From NCBI RefSeq assembly GCF_037975245.1, contig NC_092568.1, forward strand, positions 37,538,501 through 37,602,500: a DNA stretch of 64,000 bases. Direction: 5' to 3'. Of this stretch, positions 45,496 to 56,531 are shown in pieces. The position numbers and the translations under genes were made by a program. The first letter of the stretch is position 1. Each line of letters starts with the position of its first letter. The stretch is from Apostichopus japonicus. Taxonomy: Eukaryota; Echinodermata; Holothuroidea; Aspidochirotida; Stichopodidae. A model generated the notes under the pieces. The model saw nothing but the letters and a program-made list of their open reading frames with translations. It was not told where the DNA came from and ran no database searches.

Positions 45496-45785
45496 CTTTT
45501 CTTTCCCCAATATTATGATTAATATTTTTTAGCATGGAAAGAACCTCCATTAAACCTCCCTACAGGGTACAGCTTAGCATCATCAGGACATTCCTTTTCT
45601 TCAGAGTTTTCTGATTGCAACGGGTTGATAACTGAAGGAGTCATCAACGGTACTGTGGTATTGAATCAGTACTGCGAGTGCGGCTGTCCTGCAAGCACTA
45701 ACAAGGTCACCAAGCAGGCCGCTGTCCTTGACTTCTTTAGTAGCAGATACACAGGGTTGGGCTCTCTGGAGCCCTCCGGCGCCCA

Positions 45786-46340
45786 GGTACAGGGCTTTTG
45801 ACTACCATCCTCTCAGACAACACGACGGTGGTAACATACTGTAGCTACGTCAACAGACATGGTGGCACCAGGTCAGAGAGATATTGCCGTCTGGCAAGGG
45901 AGACCCTCACCACAGCTACAGAATCTAGCATGGCCCTACAAGTCTCTCAGATAGCCAGAAAGGAGAATGTGATGGCCGATGCTCTGCCCAGGGGACAGCT
46001 CCACCCTGACGAGTGGACCCTTTTGCAACGAACATGAAGTAGGTTTTTCCACATGTTCAGCAGACCTCTGATAGACCTGATTGCGACACAGGGCAACAAT
46101 GGGCTGCTCATCTTTGTTCAGGCGGCCCACCCGCAGGCCTTCCACATAACGCCAGGTCCCTGTCGCGAAACGGACCGGAAGCTTACATCTTCCCCCTCTT
46201 GGCATGGTCAGCCATCATAGTGGCCCCGCTGACCCCGGTTCGGGCAAAAGTTATCCAGCTCCTAGCGGACGAGCCAGCGATCCTGCCGGACAAACCACAG
46301 TCGGTTGTCCCATAGACGGGGCGCTGGCTCACCCGGACAG
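45786..46340 (+). pseudogene. DIRS copy 2 RNase H and DAM-like remnant
   Basis: Homology to copy 1 resumes at the third acidic RNase H motif (TTILSDNTTVVTY, the equivalent of TIFTDNTTVVAY), then YVNRHGGTRSERYCRLA and ENVMADALPRG with the last catalytic Asp. The upstream RNase H motifs and the RT are gone. A TGA at 46035-46037 ends that frame; decayed DAM-like sequence follows (RPLIDLIATQGNN in the frame after the stop). An extra TGT AGC interrupts the TYCSYVNRH stretch relative to copy 1. The next segment (GALAHPDSKGLQLGAWKLSG) aligns with the end of the copy 1 ORF. Confidence 0.75.
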
Positions 46341-47128
46341 CAAGGGCCTACAATTAGGTGCCTGGAAATTGTCTGGTGTTTCCTTAGACAGAAAGGACTT
46401 TGGCCGCCAGAGTGAGAACAACCTTGGTACTTACGTTTTCTGCCTACGGAGATTCGGAGTGTGCCGAACGAGACAGACTCTGCCTACCATGGCCTTTCTA
46501 ACCTTGATCGCCGACTCCTTACCCACTGTTCCAAGAAGGGAGGCAGGGTTTAGACGATCAAAAACTTTCGTTCGGCTGTTGCCGCCTTCCATCAGGGGCT
46601 TCCCCTACGGCTCCACGCCAGGCAGCAACGGCTCGCCTTGACTAAGGTGCCTTCAGTCCTACGGTTTGTGGGGTGCTGATAGTTCTCGACCCCTCCTTCT
46701 TCGCTAGAACCAGGTTTGGGCTCTCCTACCGGGAGACATCATCATCCCAGAGATCAAGACCTTCTCTTTGATCCCCGAGGACAGACTACAGTATGGTTTC
46801 CCATTAGGGCACTGAAGTGGTACCTCAACAGAACACAAGATCTCTTGGGTACTTCGACATCTCTGTTCTTCCTCCTTCGAGTGCCCCACTCAGCAGCCTG
46901 GGAGGATACCTTGTCCCGCTGTTTGGTGGAAGCCGTCCGCCCTCTGGCTACAGGTCCAGGCAGATCCACGGCTCACAACAGCAGGGGTTTCACTGCTTCT
47001 ACAGCCCTGTTCGCAGGTTTTCCAATAGTGGACATCTGCAAGATGACGGCGTGGAAGACTCCAATCGCTTTGTCGCCTGCTACTTATCGGACATATCACA
47101 GGCCGATTTGGCTTTGGTCGCTCGATGA
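46341..47128 (+). pseudogene. DIRS copy 2 tyrosine recombinase remnant
   Basis: Pieces in several frames align with the copy 1 recombinase. About 46716-47060 encodes IRALKWYLNRTQDLL, DTLSRCLVEAVRPLA, then AHNSRGFTASTALFAGFPI and TAWKTPIAL, that is, the H-x-x-R box and the segment before the nucleophile. A frameshift near 47060 moves the FVACYLSDISQADLAL part, with the candidate Tyr, into another phase. N-terminal recombinase sequence is heavily decayed and an internal segment is deleted near 46640-46690. It is not functional. Confidence 0.75.
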
Positions 47129-47184
47129 TACGAGCTCCGGGGGTCCCACCCCTCGGGCCTCCCACCATCGGACAGTGCCACTCG

Positions 47185-47282
47185 GTGCATAGGTTGTGGG
47201 GAGACAGGTAAGTGGGGAACGAAGTAAATATTATAAAACTTACTGGTTTATATATTTACGAGTGACCCACTTACCTGTCTCC
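47185..47282. repeat. DIRS copy 2 internal complementary region
   Basis: The left half is the reverse complement of the left end (GGTGCATAGGTTGTGGGGAG through GAACGAAGTAAAT) and the right half of the right end (ATTATAAAACTTACTGG through CTTACCTGTCTCC). Its centre spells the end-to-end joint of the circular form and agrees with the outer ends of this copy. Confidence 0.92.
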
Positions 47283-47695
47283 ATTTCCCGCCACCCTCCC
47301 CCGAGGGAGGTGGGACGCAGCCGGACGGGGGAGCGGTCGTTCGACCTGACTCATGACTCCTCGCGTTTCGTCGATAGACATCGCCACCCCCTGGGTCGCC
47401 TGCGGCTACTTGTCTATCGGTGGGTGTTGTTTCCTTAGTTCGGTTTACCAGGTTACTCTTTACCATCTAAGGTAGTATGGGCCTCGTCCCCTTGTTCAAT
47501 TAGGCCTCTGTTAGTGTAGGGGGAGGCACGCCTACGGGGTGACGGAGGGCGGACCCCCACCCCGACTGTTCAGGGTGGGCTCCACCCTCCGCCTGGAGGC
47601 GTCAGCAGTCTTTGTTAGCGTTAGATTTTTCCTTCTCGGCGAGCTCGGCGGGTGGCAGGGTTTACCCGCCACCCTCCCCGAGGTCGCGTCAGGGG

Positions 47696-47827
47696 CCACT
47701 TTGTGGGAAAGTGGTCTCAAAATGAAGGAAGGCCATTTGGGCCAGTGAGGGTGTACAGTGTTAAAAGATTACCAGGGCATTCTAGACACGGTAGAATGCG
47801 GTGCATAGGTTGTGGGGAGACAGGTAA
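47696..47827. repeat. DIRS copy 2 right inverted terminal repeat
   Basis: This is the reverse complement of the left repeat, ending GGGGAGACAGGTAAG. It is followed by the right extension TGGGTCACTCGTAAATATAT and AAACCAGTAAGTTTTATAA. Confidence 0.9.
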
Positions 47828-48443
47828 GTGGGTCACTCGTAAATATATAAACCAGTAAGTTTTATAATATATAGTATGATTGCAATTTAATATAGTAAGC
47901 TTTGAAACACTAATGCACGTAGGTTTTATAATGGGTTAATGATCATTCTTTCTAACAATGCCACTGCATTAGCCACACACGCTACTGTACATTTCAAACA
48001 AGCAATTAGGTATGATGCTTGGAAAATAATGACTGTTGAAAGCGTAAATTTATTGAAAAGAAGTTTAAAATTGTAAAATTCAGATAAAAGATATATATTA
48101 GGTTATAAAATTGAAGCAAACAGTATTGTATAAAGAAGGCACATGTTCAGCCTTTCATACATAGAAGGAGAAAGTTCTATTTTTGGCTAAATGTTGACTT
48201 CTTTTTTTAAACCTTTTTCAAAATTTTGGCAGCTAATCAGCTCAGAAGAATTCATATCCATGCAATGAAGATTAGCATCTTCACAACATTATCAAGAACA
48301 AATGAGGATTATCAAAGTATCAAACCATGAAAACTGGAAATAACTTATATATATCAAATTAATTTAATCTCAACTTTATTCTTGTCGATTGTTTGCCAGT
48401 TTCTTAAAATGTTGTTATGTTGTTGTTGACTTTAATATATTCA

Positions 48444-49264
48444 GTTTTGAGATTCAGCAGCAATTCTGCTCTACTTTAAAAACATGTGTTTTATAATTTT
48501 TCTGTCATTGAAGTCCCTTTTGCATGCTGTATATTTTCCCCACAAAAGACATATGAAAAGCCACACCTATTATTCTTTTGTCTACGATATTATTCATATC
48601 ATACACCCCCCATTGTAGTGGCTGGAGAAAATTACTTCAGCCTTTCTTCTTTATCACTTACAGAGTAGAACTGTCCTGCATACACACTATATAGTATGAT
48701 TGCAATTTAATATAGTAAGCTTTGAAACACTAATGCACGTAGGTTTTATAATGGGTTAATGATCATTCTTTCTAACAATGCCACTGCATTAGCCACACAC
48801 GCTACTGTACATTTCAAACAAGCAATTAGGTATGATGCTTGGAAAATAATGACTGTTGAAAGCGTAAATTTATTGAAAAGAAGTTTAAAATTGTAAAATT
48901 CAGATAAAAGATATATATTAGGTTATAAAATTGAAGCAAACAGTATTGTATAAAGAAGGCACATGTTCAGCCTTTCATACATAGAAGGAGAAAGTTCTAT
49001 TTTTGGCTAAATGTTGACTTCTTTTTTTAAACCTTTTTCAAAATTTTGGCAGCTAATCAGCTCAGAAGAATTCATATCCATGCAATGAAGATTAGCATCT
49101 TCACAACATTATCAAGAACAAATGAGGATTATCAAAGTATCAAACCATGAAAACTGGAAATAACTTATATATATCAAATTAATTTAATCTCAACTTTATT
49201 CTTGTCGATTGTTTGCCAGTTTCTTAAAATGTTGTTATGTTGTTGTTGACTTTAATATATTCAG
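48444..49264. repeat. Second copy of an 820-bp tandem duplication with the empty DIRS site
   Basis: 48444-48690 repeats 40777-41023 and 48688-49264 repeats 47868-48444. I see no differences in the printed sequence. In this copy the two halves join directly as CACACTATATAGTATG, without the 6.8-kb DIRS element. The duplication joint is at TATTCAG, with CAG shared between the breakpoints. No gene lies in the unit. Confidence 0.93.
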
Positions 49265-50558
49265 AGATCATGGAATAATTACTTCATTCAATCCTGTGCA
49301 TATTCCTGTGCAGTGACGTTACTATAGGGAAGTGGGAGGGGGGTGGGGCATTGCACCATCACCTTCCACACTACCAATTCATATGAATTTTAAGATATTG
49401 TTTCTCTCTTACCTATCTCCAAACTACATCTGCACTCTCCCATATACCTAACTACATGTCTGGAAATGTTATATATGATGTACTATGAATGTGGTATGTA
49501 ACCAGGATTGTTCAGTTATCCAGGATGATTTTAATAGTTTCTTTCTGGGAAAAAAAACATGCTTGAGGTTGTGCAAGGGTCAACCACCTTATAAACAGCC
49601 AGAATTTACATTGCTAATCTTGTTTGACAACTATCTGTGACAGGGCCCCTGACAAATGGCATGTGAGAGGGGGGGGGGGAGGGGATTGTTGGATCATGGC
49701 TCTCTAGCAATTTTCATAGCAATATGTTTTCATGTGGTTGTGGTGTTGCCATAATAAGTTCTGTCAATACTGGTAACTGAATGTTGGTATGAGTCCTGCC
49801 CTCCACCACCCACCCCACCCCCACCCAACAAGTCATTTCTTTGTGTCTCAGTTTCCTGTTTAAAGTTTGAACAACCATCAAGGAAGTCTAGGTGCTTGGA
49901 GTGAAACCACCCTAACATCATAACATTACCTGACTTGTATTATCCTGAATCTTCACAGGAAAAGATCGGTTGCCCTCCATTACATGAGACACAGACTATG
50001 CATTCCTCATGTCCCCTTCACATACCCCTCACCCTACCCAGCCAAAGACCTGTGTTATACCTCAGGCATTGTAAATCTCATATAATCCATCTTTAGTGAG
50101 GCTGACCAACTCCATCCACATAATTCATTCATCAGTTGATTTAGAAATGTGAAAGACTGCCCTCAGTCTACTTAGACAGATCTTCTTTGCTGTCCTGTAT
50201 TCAGTTGCTGTAGTCTGGGGAAGTTTGTGTGTGCATTGGTTGTGCTTTTGTCAGTGTTAATGAACTTTCCAAGGTTTCAAATTCAATTAGCCATTTACTC
50301 AGTAGCTATACCAATAATCAAAGTGGTAAATTATTTTTGGATGGATGAAGCAAAAAGCAGAGCTATTCTGCTGAACAAAAAATGCTTGCACAAATGCCAG
50401 TTAGTTATGCAAATTATGTTTCATTTTAACATAAATCATGTACCCAAATAGAACATTGCTAATGTTTCAGTGACTATTTTATTTTGAAAATTATTTTGAA
50501 AAGAAGTAACTGTTAAAAAAAATATTTCTTTGATATCATTCATTCCTTCTATTAACAG
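49265..50558. other. Non-coding sequence with a DIRS left-end remnant
   Basis: At about 49400-49460 TCTCTTACCTATCTCC, then CATCTGCACTCTCCC, resembles a decayed DIRS left terminus. A G-run lies near 49668-49684 and a C-rich tract near 49800-49825. The final bases (TTCATTCCTTCTATTAACAG) are the acceptor of the next exon. Confidence 0.55.
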
Positions 50559-50655
50559 ATTGAGAAATTAATACAGCGTATGCAAGATGAAAAACACGGA
50601 GTGCCTGTCAGAACTGTTAAGAGTTTCATGTCAAAAGTGCCCAGTGTATTTACAG
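50559..50655 (+). CDS. R7-family RGS protein, exon encoding the start of the DEP domain
   Basis: The exon lies between an acceptor (CTTCTATTAACAG) and a donor (ACAG|GTGAGT) and encodes [20 protein letters not shown] then [13 protein letters not shown], ending after the first base of a Gly codon (phase 1). This closely matches the start of the DEP domain of vertebrate RGS6/RGS7 (RMQDEK, IRTVKSF, PSVF). In R7 RGS proteins, the DEP domain binds the membrane anchor R7BP/R9AP and, with Gbeta5 on the GGL domain, places the GTPase-accelerating RGS domain at receptors signalling through Gi/o. The exon starts in phase 0, so an upstream coding exon is expected; none was identified in this window. RGS6 and RGS7 arose within vertebrates, so an invertebrate gene would be their joint counterpart and I give no symbol. 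Confidence 0.93.
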
Positions 50656-51572
50656 GTGAGTTTGCATTGCAATTACTCTCATTATGTTATTGAGGGACTT
50701 AGTGAGAGACAGAGAAAGAGGGGGAAGGCATGGGGGTAGTTACTTCTCCTTTCCCTTTCTCTCTGGTGTAACACAAAATGTGCATACAGAATGTCCTTTT
50801 ATCCCTTAACACCATATACTATGGGATAGTTGATTGGATGGGGTTCGATGGGAGAGGGGGGGGGGGGAGGAGAGTGAGATGGGAGAGAAGGAATGAGGGA
50901 GGTGATGGAAGGGCTTGGGGATTTTCAATGCAGAGTAACACATGTTTTGACAGGTGCAGCAATCATGTGAGGAGATTAACAGTGTAAAGCATACAGTCTC
51001 TTACAGTAGGTTAGTCACATGAAAGAATAAAGTACAATTTACAACCATGCTTCTGAAATATATTATGTATGAATAAAGCGGAAGCATCTTGAATCATCAT
51101 CTAAATCTTATGTCATGAATCTCAAGCAACTTCCCCGTACAGCTACTAAGAAAGATCTTACTCGCTGACAAGACATGTATTACTGAGTCAGAGAAAGCTG
51201 CTAACTGTGTGCTGTCATAGTGCCAATGAGAGGTTAAACTGGTGGCTTCTCTTTGAACTTCATATCATTTGGTCATGGTAAAAGTAAACATTGCTGTTAT
51301 AAAAAAAAACAAGTAATTTGCTATTGTAAAGTATAATTTAAAGTTTAAACAGCTATAATTGCAAACACGTGCACCTCCCAGACAGAAAATGAACAACGTT
51401 GAACATAGTAACATTTGAATGAATAAAAAAGAGGATTAAAACTTAAAGCACTACGACTGGATCTCTGATGTCAATTTTGGACATTGATGTGAATGAATAA
51501 AATGTCAAAACTATGGTTAACTTCATTTGTCTCCTTCATGTCTCATGTTTGTTTAGCACTTCCTCTACACTA
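50656..51572. other. RGS intron 1, proximal part
   Basis: Intron sequence with a G-run near 50855-50868 and no recognised element. Confidence 0.7.
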
Positions 51573-52180
51573 GCATATAACAGGTGGTATTAAACATGAC
51601 ACTGTTATAGGCTAGGCTAGATTGGAGTAAGTATGTATAACAGGTGGTATTAAACATTAAAATGTTAAAGGCTAGAGGCTAGATTGGAGTAGATATGTAT
51701 AACAGGTGGTATTAAACATTACACTGTTATAAGCTAGGCTAGACTGAAGTAGGTATGTATAACAGGTGTTTTTAAACATTACACTGTTATAAGCTAGGTT
51801 AGACTGAAGTAGGTATGTATAACAGGTGTTATTAAACATTACACTGTTATAAGCTAGGCTAGACTGGAGTAGGTATGTATAACAGGTTTTATTAAACATT
51901 ACACTGTTATAAGCTAGGCTAGACTGGAGTAGGTATGTATAACAGGTGTTATTAAACATTACACTGTTATAAGCTAGGCTAGATTAGAGTAGGTATGTAT
52001 AACAGGTGTTATTAAACATTACACTGTTATAAGCTAGGCTAGACTGGAGTAGGTATGTATAACAGGTGTTATTAAACATTACACTGTTATAAGCTAGGCT
52101 AGACTGGAGTAGGTATGTATAACAGGTGTTATTAAACATTACACTGTTATAAGCTAGGCTAGATTAGAGTAGGTATGTAT
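51573..52180. repeat. 60-bp tandem repeat with 180-bp higher-order structure, in RGS intron
   Basis: About ten head-to-tail copies of a 60-bp unit containing GGTATGTATAACAGGTGTTA, TTAAACATTACACTGTTATA and AGCTAGGCTAGACTGGAGTA. The first two or three copies are diverged. From about 51841 the period is exactly 60, and units ending ACTGGAG, ACTGGAG, ATTAGAG alternate in that order twice, giving a 180-bp higher-order repeat. Because 60 is a multiple of three, an open frame crosses the array on the minus strand; it is not a gene. Confidence 0.93.
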
Positions 52181-54519
52181 AGGGGACATGTAAGAGAGGA
52201 AAGAAATTCAAACCAAAAAGCAGTGAGATTTGTGGTGTATCTCTCAATTTTAAGTAGAGCTGTCGAGAATATATGTAAATAATGATAGCTAGGTTGTTGT
52301 CAAGTTTCTTTGTTCTATCCATTAGTGAAATGACATGTTTAGATAATGGAAATGTGGAGGTAAAATACAATTTGCATCCTACCGGAAACACCAGACATAA
52401 TGTTAAAGTGTTACAGCATTTGATATTTCTTTTATAGTTGAAATATTGGAAATATATAGCTAGTGTATTAATGGTTATCGGCTACCTTCTCAGTTGGACA
52501 CACAAAACAATTGTACAGTTTTTAGTATATTCTTAGCTACTAAACCTTGCTCTTCACGCTGTCTACATGTTTCCAAAGACATCAACTTGTCATACCTTTA
52601 CCGCAAGTCTCTCACAGCTTGCTATTTTACAGGTGGTTGTCATAGCAACAGATCAAATTTCTGCATTACATCCCAGTGGGCATAGGATTCAGCTTTCCAA
52701 TGGTCCATTAGTTGACCGAAATCACCATAAAGTGGTAGACAGGTTTGCTCTTTAGGAGATTGGCACGCCAGATATCCAACGTATTGAACCTAAATTTTGC
52801 AGAAGAATCGTGACTGGTGGGGTAAGCTCAGTATCTGATGCAATCCTGTAAAATTTATGCAATTTCTTTAAGTGAAAGTCACACAAAAGGGAGAAGTAAG
52901 AAAAAAAAAAGGCAAGAGCTTTGAAATCCCCGGGAAACCAATTTGCTAAAAGTGATCCTGATTTCAAACCGTCCAGAGTATCTGTATTGATTCTTGTAGA
53001 CATGGATAGAAGTATGTGATGATAGCTTGCAACATTTTACAAGATTTACATTATTTATATTTTGTTGGTTTCAGCAAGATGCTTGTCTCAGGATGGATGT
53101 ACTTTTGAGGAGATTTAATACCGGAAGAAAGTTTAATTCAGTTCAAACCCCCCTCCCCCCCCAAAAAAATGTTTATGTCTAGAGAAAGGCACAAATCTTA
53201 AGGAAAATAAATGTAAACATGTATTGGACAGAAAGTGGAATAAGTGAAATATGTAACTGGAACCATTTCTTGAAAAACTTTAAAGGCAGTTACATATGTG
53301 CTGTATGGGACAATTTGGAGACATTTTCTAATTCACACTCTTAATTGCAAATGATATTCCATAGTTTAGACAGTGAGGAGGGAGGTTGTACCCTAAGTAT
53401 ACTAAATGTAGTAACAATTAAAGTTTTCAACATTCTTAGTGGGAAATATTTAAGAAATAGTGATACTTCACAGATGCCTTTTTTTGTTGTTGCTGAAAGT
53501 GAAAAGTTCTGTGAAGGGGCTGTAGATACTCACTTTTTTTTTACCTTTTCGTTTAATTCACAACATATTGATGTAGCTATCAAAATCCAAAAGTAAAAAT
53601 TTCTCATTGGCAGGGTGGTGTCCATAAATCAGTAAGTCGTACAGGACATTAAAAAAGGATGTCGTAGGGAACAATTTGTCCACACACTTAAAAGTAGGAA
53701 AACTGTGCAATATATATTCTATTCACTTTTCCAATTTTTCTGTATACATTTAAGCCACAACATATGGATCTCACCAACAAATGCAAATTAAGAGTCTTTT
53801 AAATTTGTCATATGGTGGTATACGAGCACATAAATCAGCATGTTGTAAGGGAATTAATAAACATGCCATACGGTATGTTTGTCTGTACTCTAAACAGTAG
53901 AAAAACATTAATTAATGGTAAGTTTTAATTAAATGGAAGGTGTTGTGAAGCAACTGTTAGATAGGATTATTACTATATGAGGCCTAAACAGAGGATATGA
54001 AAGGAAAATGGCATTTCATATAGTTTGGTGAGTGCAGATTACGAAATATGTTTGTACGTGACAGAGCAATTAATGGAAGTTTAGTTTAAGAACCTCATGT
54101 AATGAGCAAAATACAAATTCCATAATTTCAGTTATGGTACCTTCAAATATCAACTGTAAAGTGCTTTCTTGGGATTTTCCTTCAAATTAACTGTTACTAC
54201 TGTATGTATATATTTCCCCTTTATTCCTACCTAGATATAAAAATTTACTAAGATTATAAAACAGACATTCACAGCAAAAGTAGGCATTTTATCAGGATAT
54301 TTGAATTTTTGGGAAAATTTGACAATTTGAGATTTTGCCCTAGTTATATATAGCTCGTTTTTGGTCGACTTTAATTTGAAAGTAACATTAACATTGGTCT
54401 GCCCAAAAAATTTTTGCCTCCCTTTCAGATAAATTTCCGGTAAATGCTAATGTGAAGAAAGTAATAAGTGCTTGTTGCCTAGAGGTTAGAAGTGTGTATT
54501 CAGGGAACTGCTACCCCTA
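52181..54519. other. RGS intron 1, middle part
   Basis: AT-rich intron sequence, a C-run near 53146-53162, no recognised exon or element. Confidence 0.6.
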
Positions 54520-54715
54520 TGCATTGTAGAGCTTCTGAGTGTTAGATCTAGAAGAAAGAGGGTCATGACCTTAGAGAGTATCATTAGGGGCACAGTGCAA
54601 GAATGATAATACCAGTTTGTAGGCTATTAGGTAGATCAGAGTTTGTGTATTTAATGTAGATAGGTAAGCACTATCATTCGTAAGTACCCAAAACAGTAAG
54701 TTTTTGTGTAACTTC
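54520..54715 (+). mobile_element. Decayed DIRS-family right terminus in RGS intron
   Basis: AGATAGGTAAGCACTATCAT, then TCGTAAGTACCCAAAACAGT and AAGTTTTTG, follows the right-end order. Upstream GGGTCATGACC and GGGGCACAGTGCAAGAATG match degenerate terminal-repeat sequence. No direct repeat was found around it. Confidence 0.6.
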
Positions 54716-56483
54716 AACCCGTCTATTGAGATATTGTTGCGCCCATATTATTTCTATGATAACCAGAGCTTAGGTATGGAAATGAACATACTCACAGTAC
54801 AAAAAGTGCTTTATGAAAAAATAACGCTGTATTTAACTATTATTGAAATAAACCCTTGAAATACAGAATTGCAAAATGTGCAAGTTTTCACTATGTATCT
54901 GGACGACATAGGTGACAATTTTCTGTGTTTTTCATGTTTACATTCGAGTTTACAGCCCTTCCCAAAGTTCTTAAATACCTGCCTCCTCTCTACCATAACA
55001 CTCTTATCATGTTAAAGTAGTGTAGTAAGCTCCAGCACTGTTCCTCCACATGCTGTGTAGTTAGACTTCATGTGTAATGTCTTTTACGTTATCATTCCAC
55101 TGTTCAGTAACTCTAGTAGGATATGTTCGACATTTGCATGGTTGATCGATTATAACATTTATTAAAAATTTCAAAACATGTTGCAAGTTGAAAACCAAAT
55201 TTCAATATCTTGCCCCTATCTTGAGATATATTGATTGATTGAATTTAACCTATTTTGACTGGCTAAAGCTTAGTAGAGGGATGGTGATGTCATCTCTTCA
55301 AAGGGTTTAGTTTGGCTATTATATAATCTTCTTGTTGATTTATCTTTGAAACCTGATACATTTCAAATGTTTGCTTTAGCTATCAAAGATCTAATCATTG
55401 ATGAATATCATTTCTCTTCATACATTAACTTGACAGAAATCTTTATTTTCAGTTTTGAAATATCTTTAGCATTAATGACTTCCTGATAAATTATACTTTA
55501 TGCTGGAGATTCATCTGACATAGATGTAATTTATTGTTTCTCTTCACTTCCTGATAAATTAATGACTTCCTGATAAATTAATACTTAAATATGCTGGAGA
55601 TTCATCTGAAGTGGATGTCATTTTATTGTACCTCTTACATGCTTTTATTTTTGAAAAAGAATTTTAAGGGTTCTGGGGGTGGGGGATGGGGGGGTTGGTG
55701 GTTGTTTCAAAGGCAACCTACTAGATGAAATGTCATATTTGTGGTTTGAAAGGAATGACCAACAGATATTCCTCATACCAATTAAGTTAACAAAATCTGT
55801 TCCTCCTTCAGGAGACCTCTCTTGCTTTCCTCTTAGGAGTCTCTGAAAAGTATAAAAGGGTACACCATGGGTGTACATTCCTGGTACTAAAGGTGATATC
55901 TACATGATGTATGGCAAATTGCATTTTCAAAGAGCTGATATGTAGAAAGGTATCTACTGGTACATTGAGCACCATGAGAATCCTGGGTCTCTTCACTTAC
56001 ATGTTTAGGTCTCCTTACCTACCTCAGCTTAACACAGGCTGCAAAACTTTTGAAGATTTTGTTCCTGATTCCTTTTAGGAAACAAAGCCTTTCTTATATT
56101 TTCCTATACAAAAACACATTGTTAGCAAACTGCTTATCATCTACTAACAGAAAAAACCCTCTTTAGGTATTAAAACATAAAAAAAAAAAATGAAAAAAAG
56201 GTAGAGGAGAAAACAAGAGACTTATTGCATCATTTGGTCAACTTCATTCTCAATGACCGCTGTCCTCATATTTTTCAGCTTTTATTTATGAGTTCGCCTC
56301 TGAGGAATATTCTGCTAAAGATTGAACGGTATACACGCAAAACTGAACCTGATATTATGATGCATTTATTCCAAGCAATGTATGCCACTGTACTAACACT
56401 GTGAAGGGATGAATAAAAATTATACATGACATAACATCTCATTTCTGTCTTTGACATACTTATTTATTTATTTTTCTCTGCAG
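54716..56483. other. RGS intron 1, distal part, with a small duplication
   Basis: A diverged tandem duplication lies at about 55478-55546 and 55563-55638 (shared GACTTCCTGATAAATTA and TGCTGGAGATTCATCTGA). A G-rich tract lies at about 55673-55699. Nothing else is recognised. Confidence 0.65.
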
Positions 56484-56531
56484 GGGCTGACTTGGTTCAG
56501 TGGTTAATGAAAACCTTAGACGTTGATCAAG
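56484..56531 (+). CDS. R7-family RGS protein, second DEP exon
   Basis: A 48-bp exon between CTCTGCAG and CAAG|GTAAGA. With the phase-1 base from the previous exon it reads GADLVQWLMKTLDVDQ and carries one base into the next. The ADLVQWL motif is the conserved DEP helix motif (SDIVQWL in RGS7). Both flanking introns are phase 1, and the preceding intron (50656-56483) is 5.8 kb. Confidence 0.93.

Larger units (their letters stand above)
43740..45785. other. Foreign 2-kb block inside DIRS copy 2
   Basis: Between the gag remnant and the point where RNase H homology resumes (about 45786), I recognise no DIRS coding sequence. The block includes three NFI-type palindromes (44006-44093), a stretch full of AACGTT/TAACG motifs (about 44510-44730) and two tRNA-like segments (44864-44930 and 45287-45350). 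Its edges could not be assigned to a single element by TIRs or target duplications. Confidence 0.55.
41024..47870 (+). mobile_element. DIRS-type retrotransposon, copy 2, with internal replacement
   Basis: The element starts TTACTTCGTTCCCCAC and ends AACCAGTAAGTTTTATAATA, ends fixed by comparison with an empty site at 48688-48690. Inverted repeats lie at 41039-41163 and 47696-47827, and an internal complementary region at 47185-47282. The leader (41340-42500) contains internal duplications. A gag remnant (42501-43630) is expanded by repeats. From about 43740 to 45785 the sequence is unrelated to DIRS coding DNA and contains SINE-like pieces, so RT and most of RNase H are missing. DIRS homology resumes in RNase H and runs through a broken recombinase. 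Its terminal motifs differ from copy 1 (TATGCACCGCATTC versus TTAGCACCTCATTC; CACTGGCCCAAATGG versus CTATGACCGGAC), making it a distinct subfamily. Confidence 0.92.

Noticed and set aside
51672-51959. 95-codon minus-strand open frame over the 60-bp array
   Set aside because: The period is a multiple of three, so one stop-free unit yields a long frame automatically.
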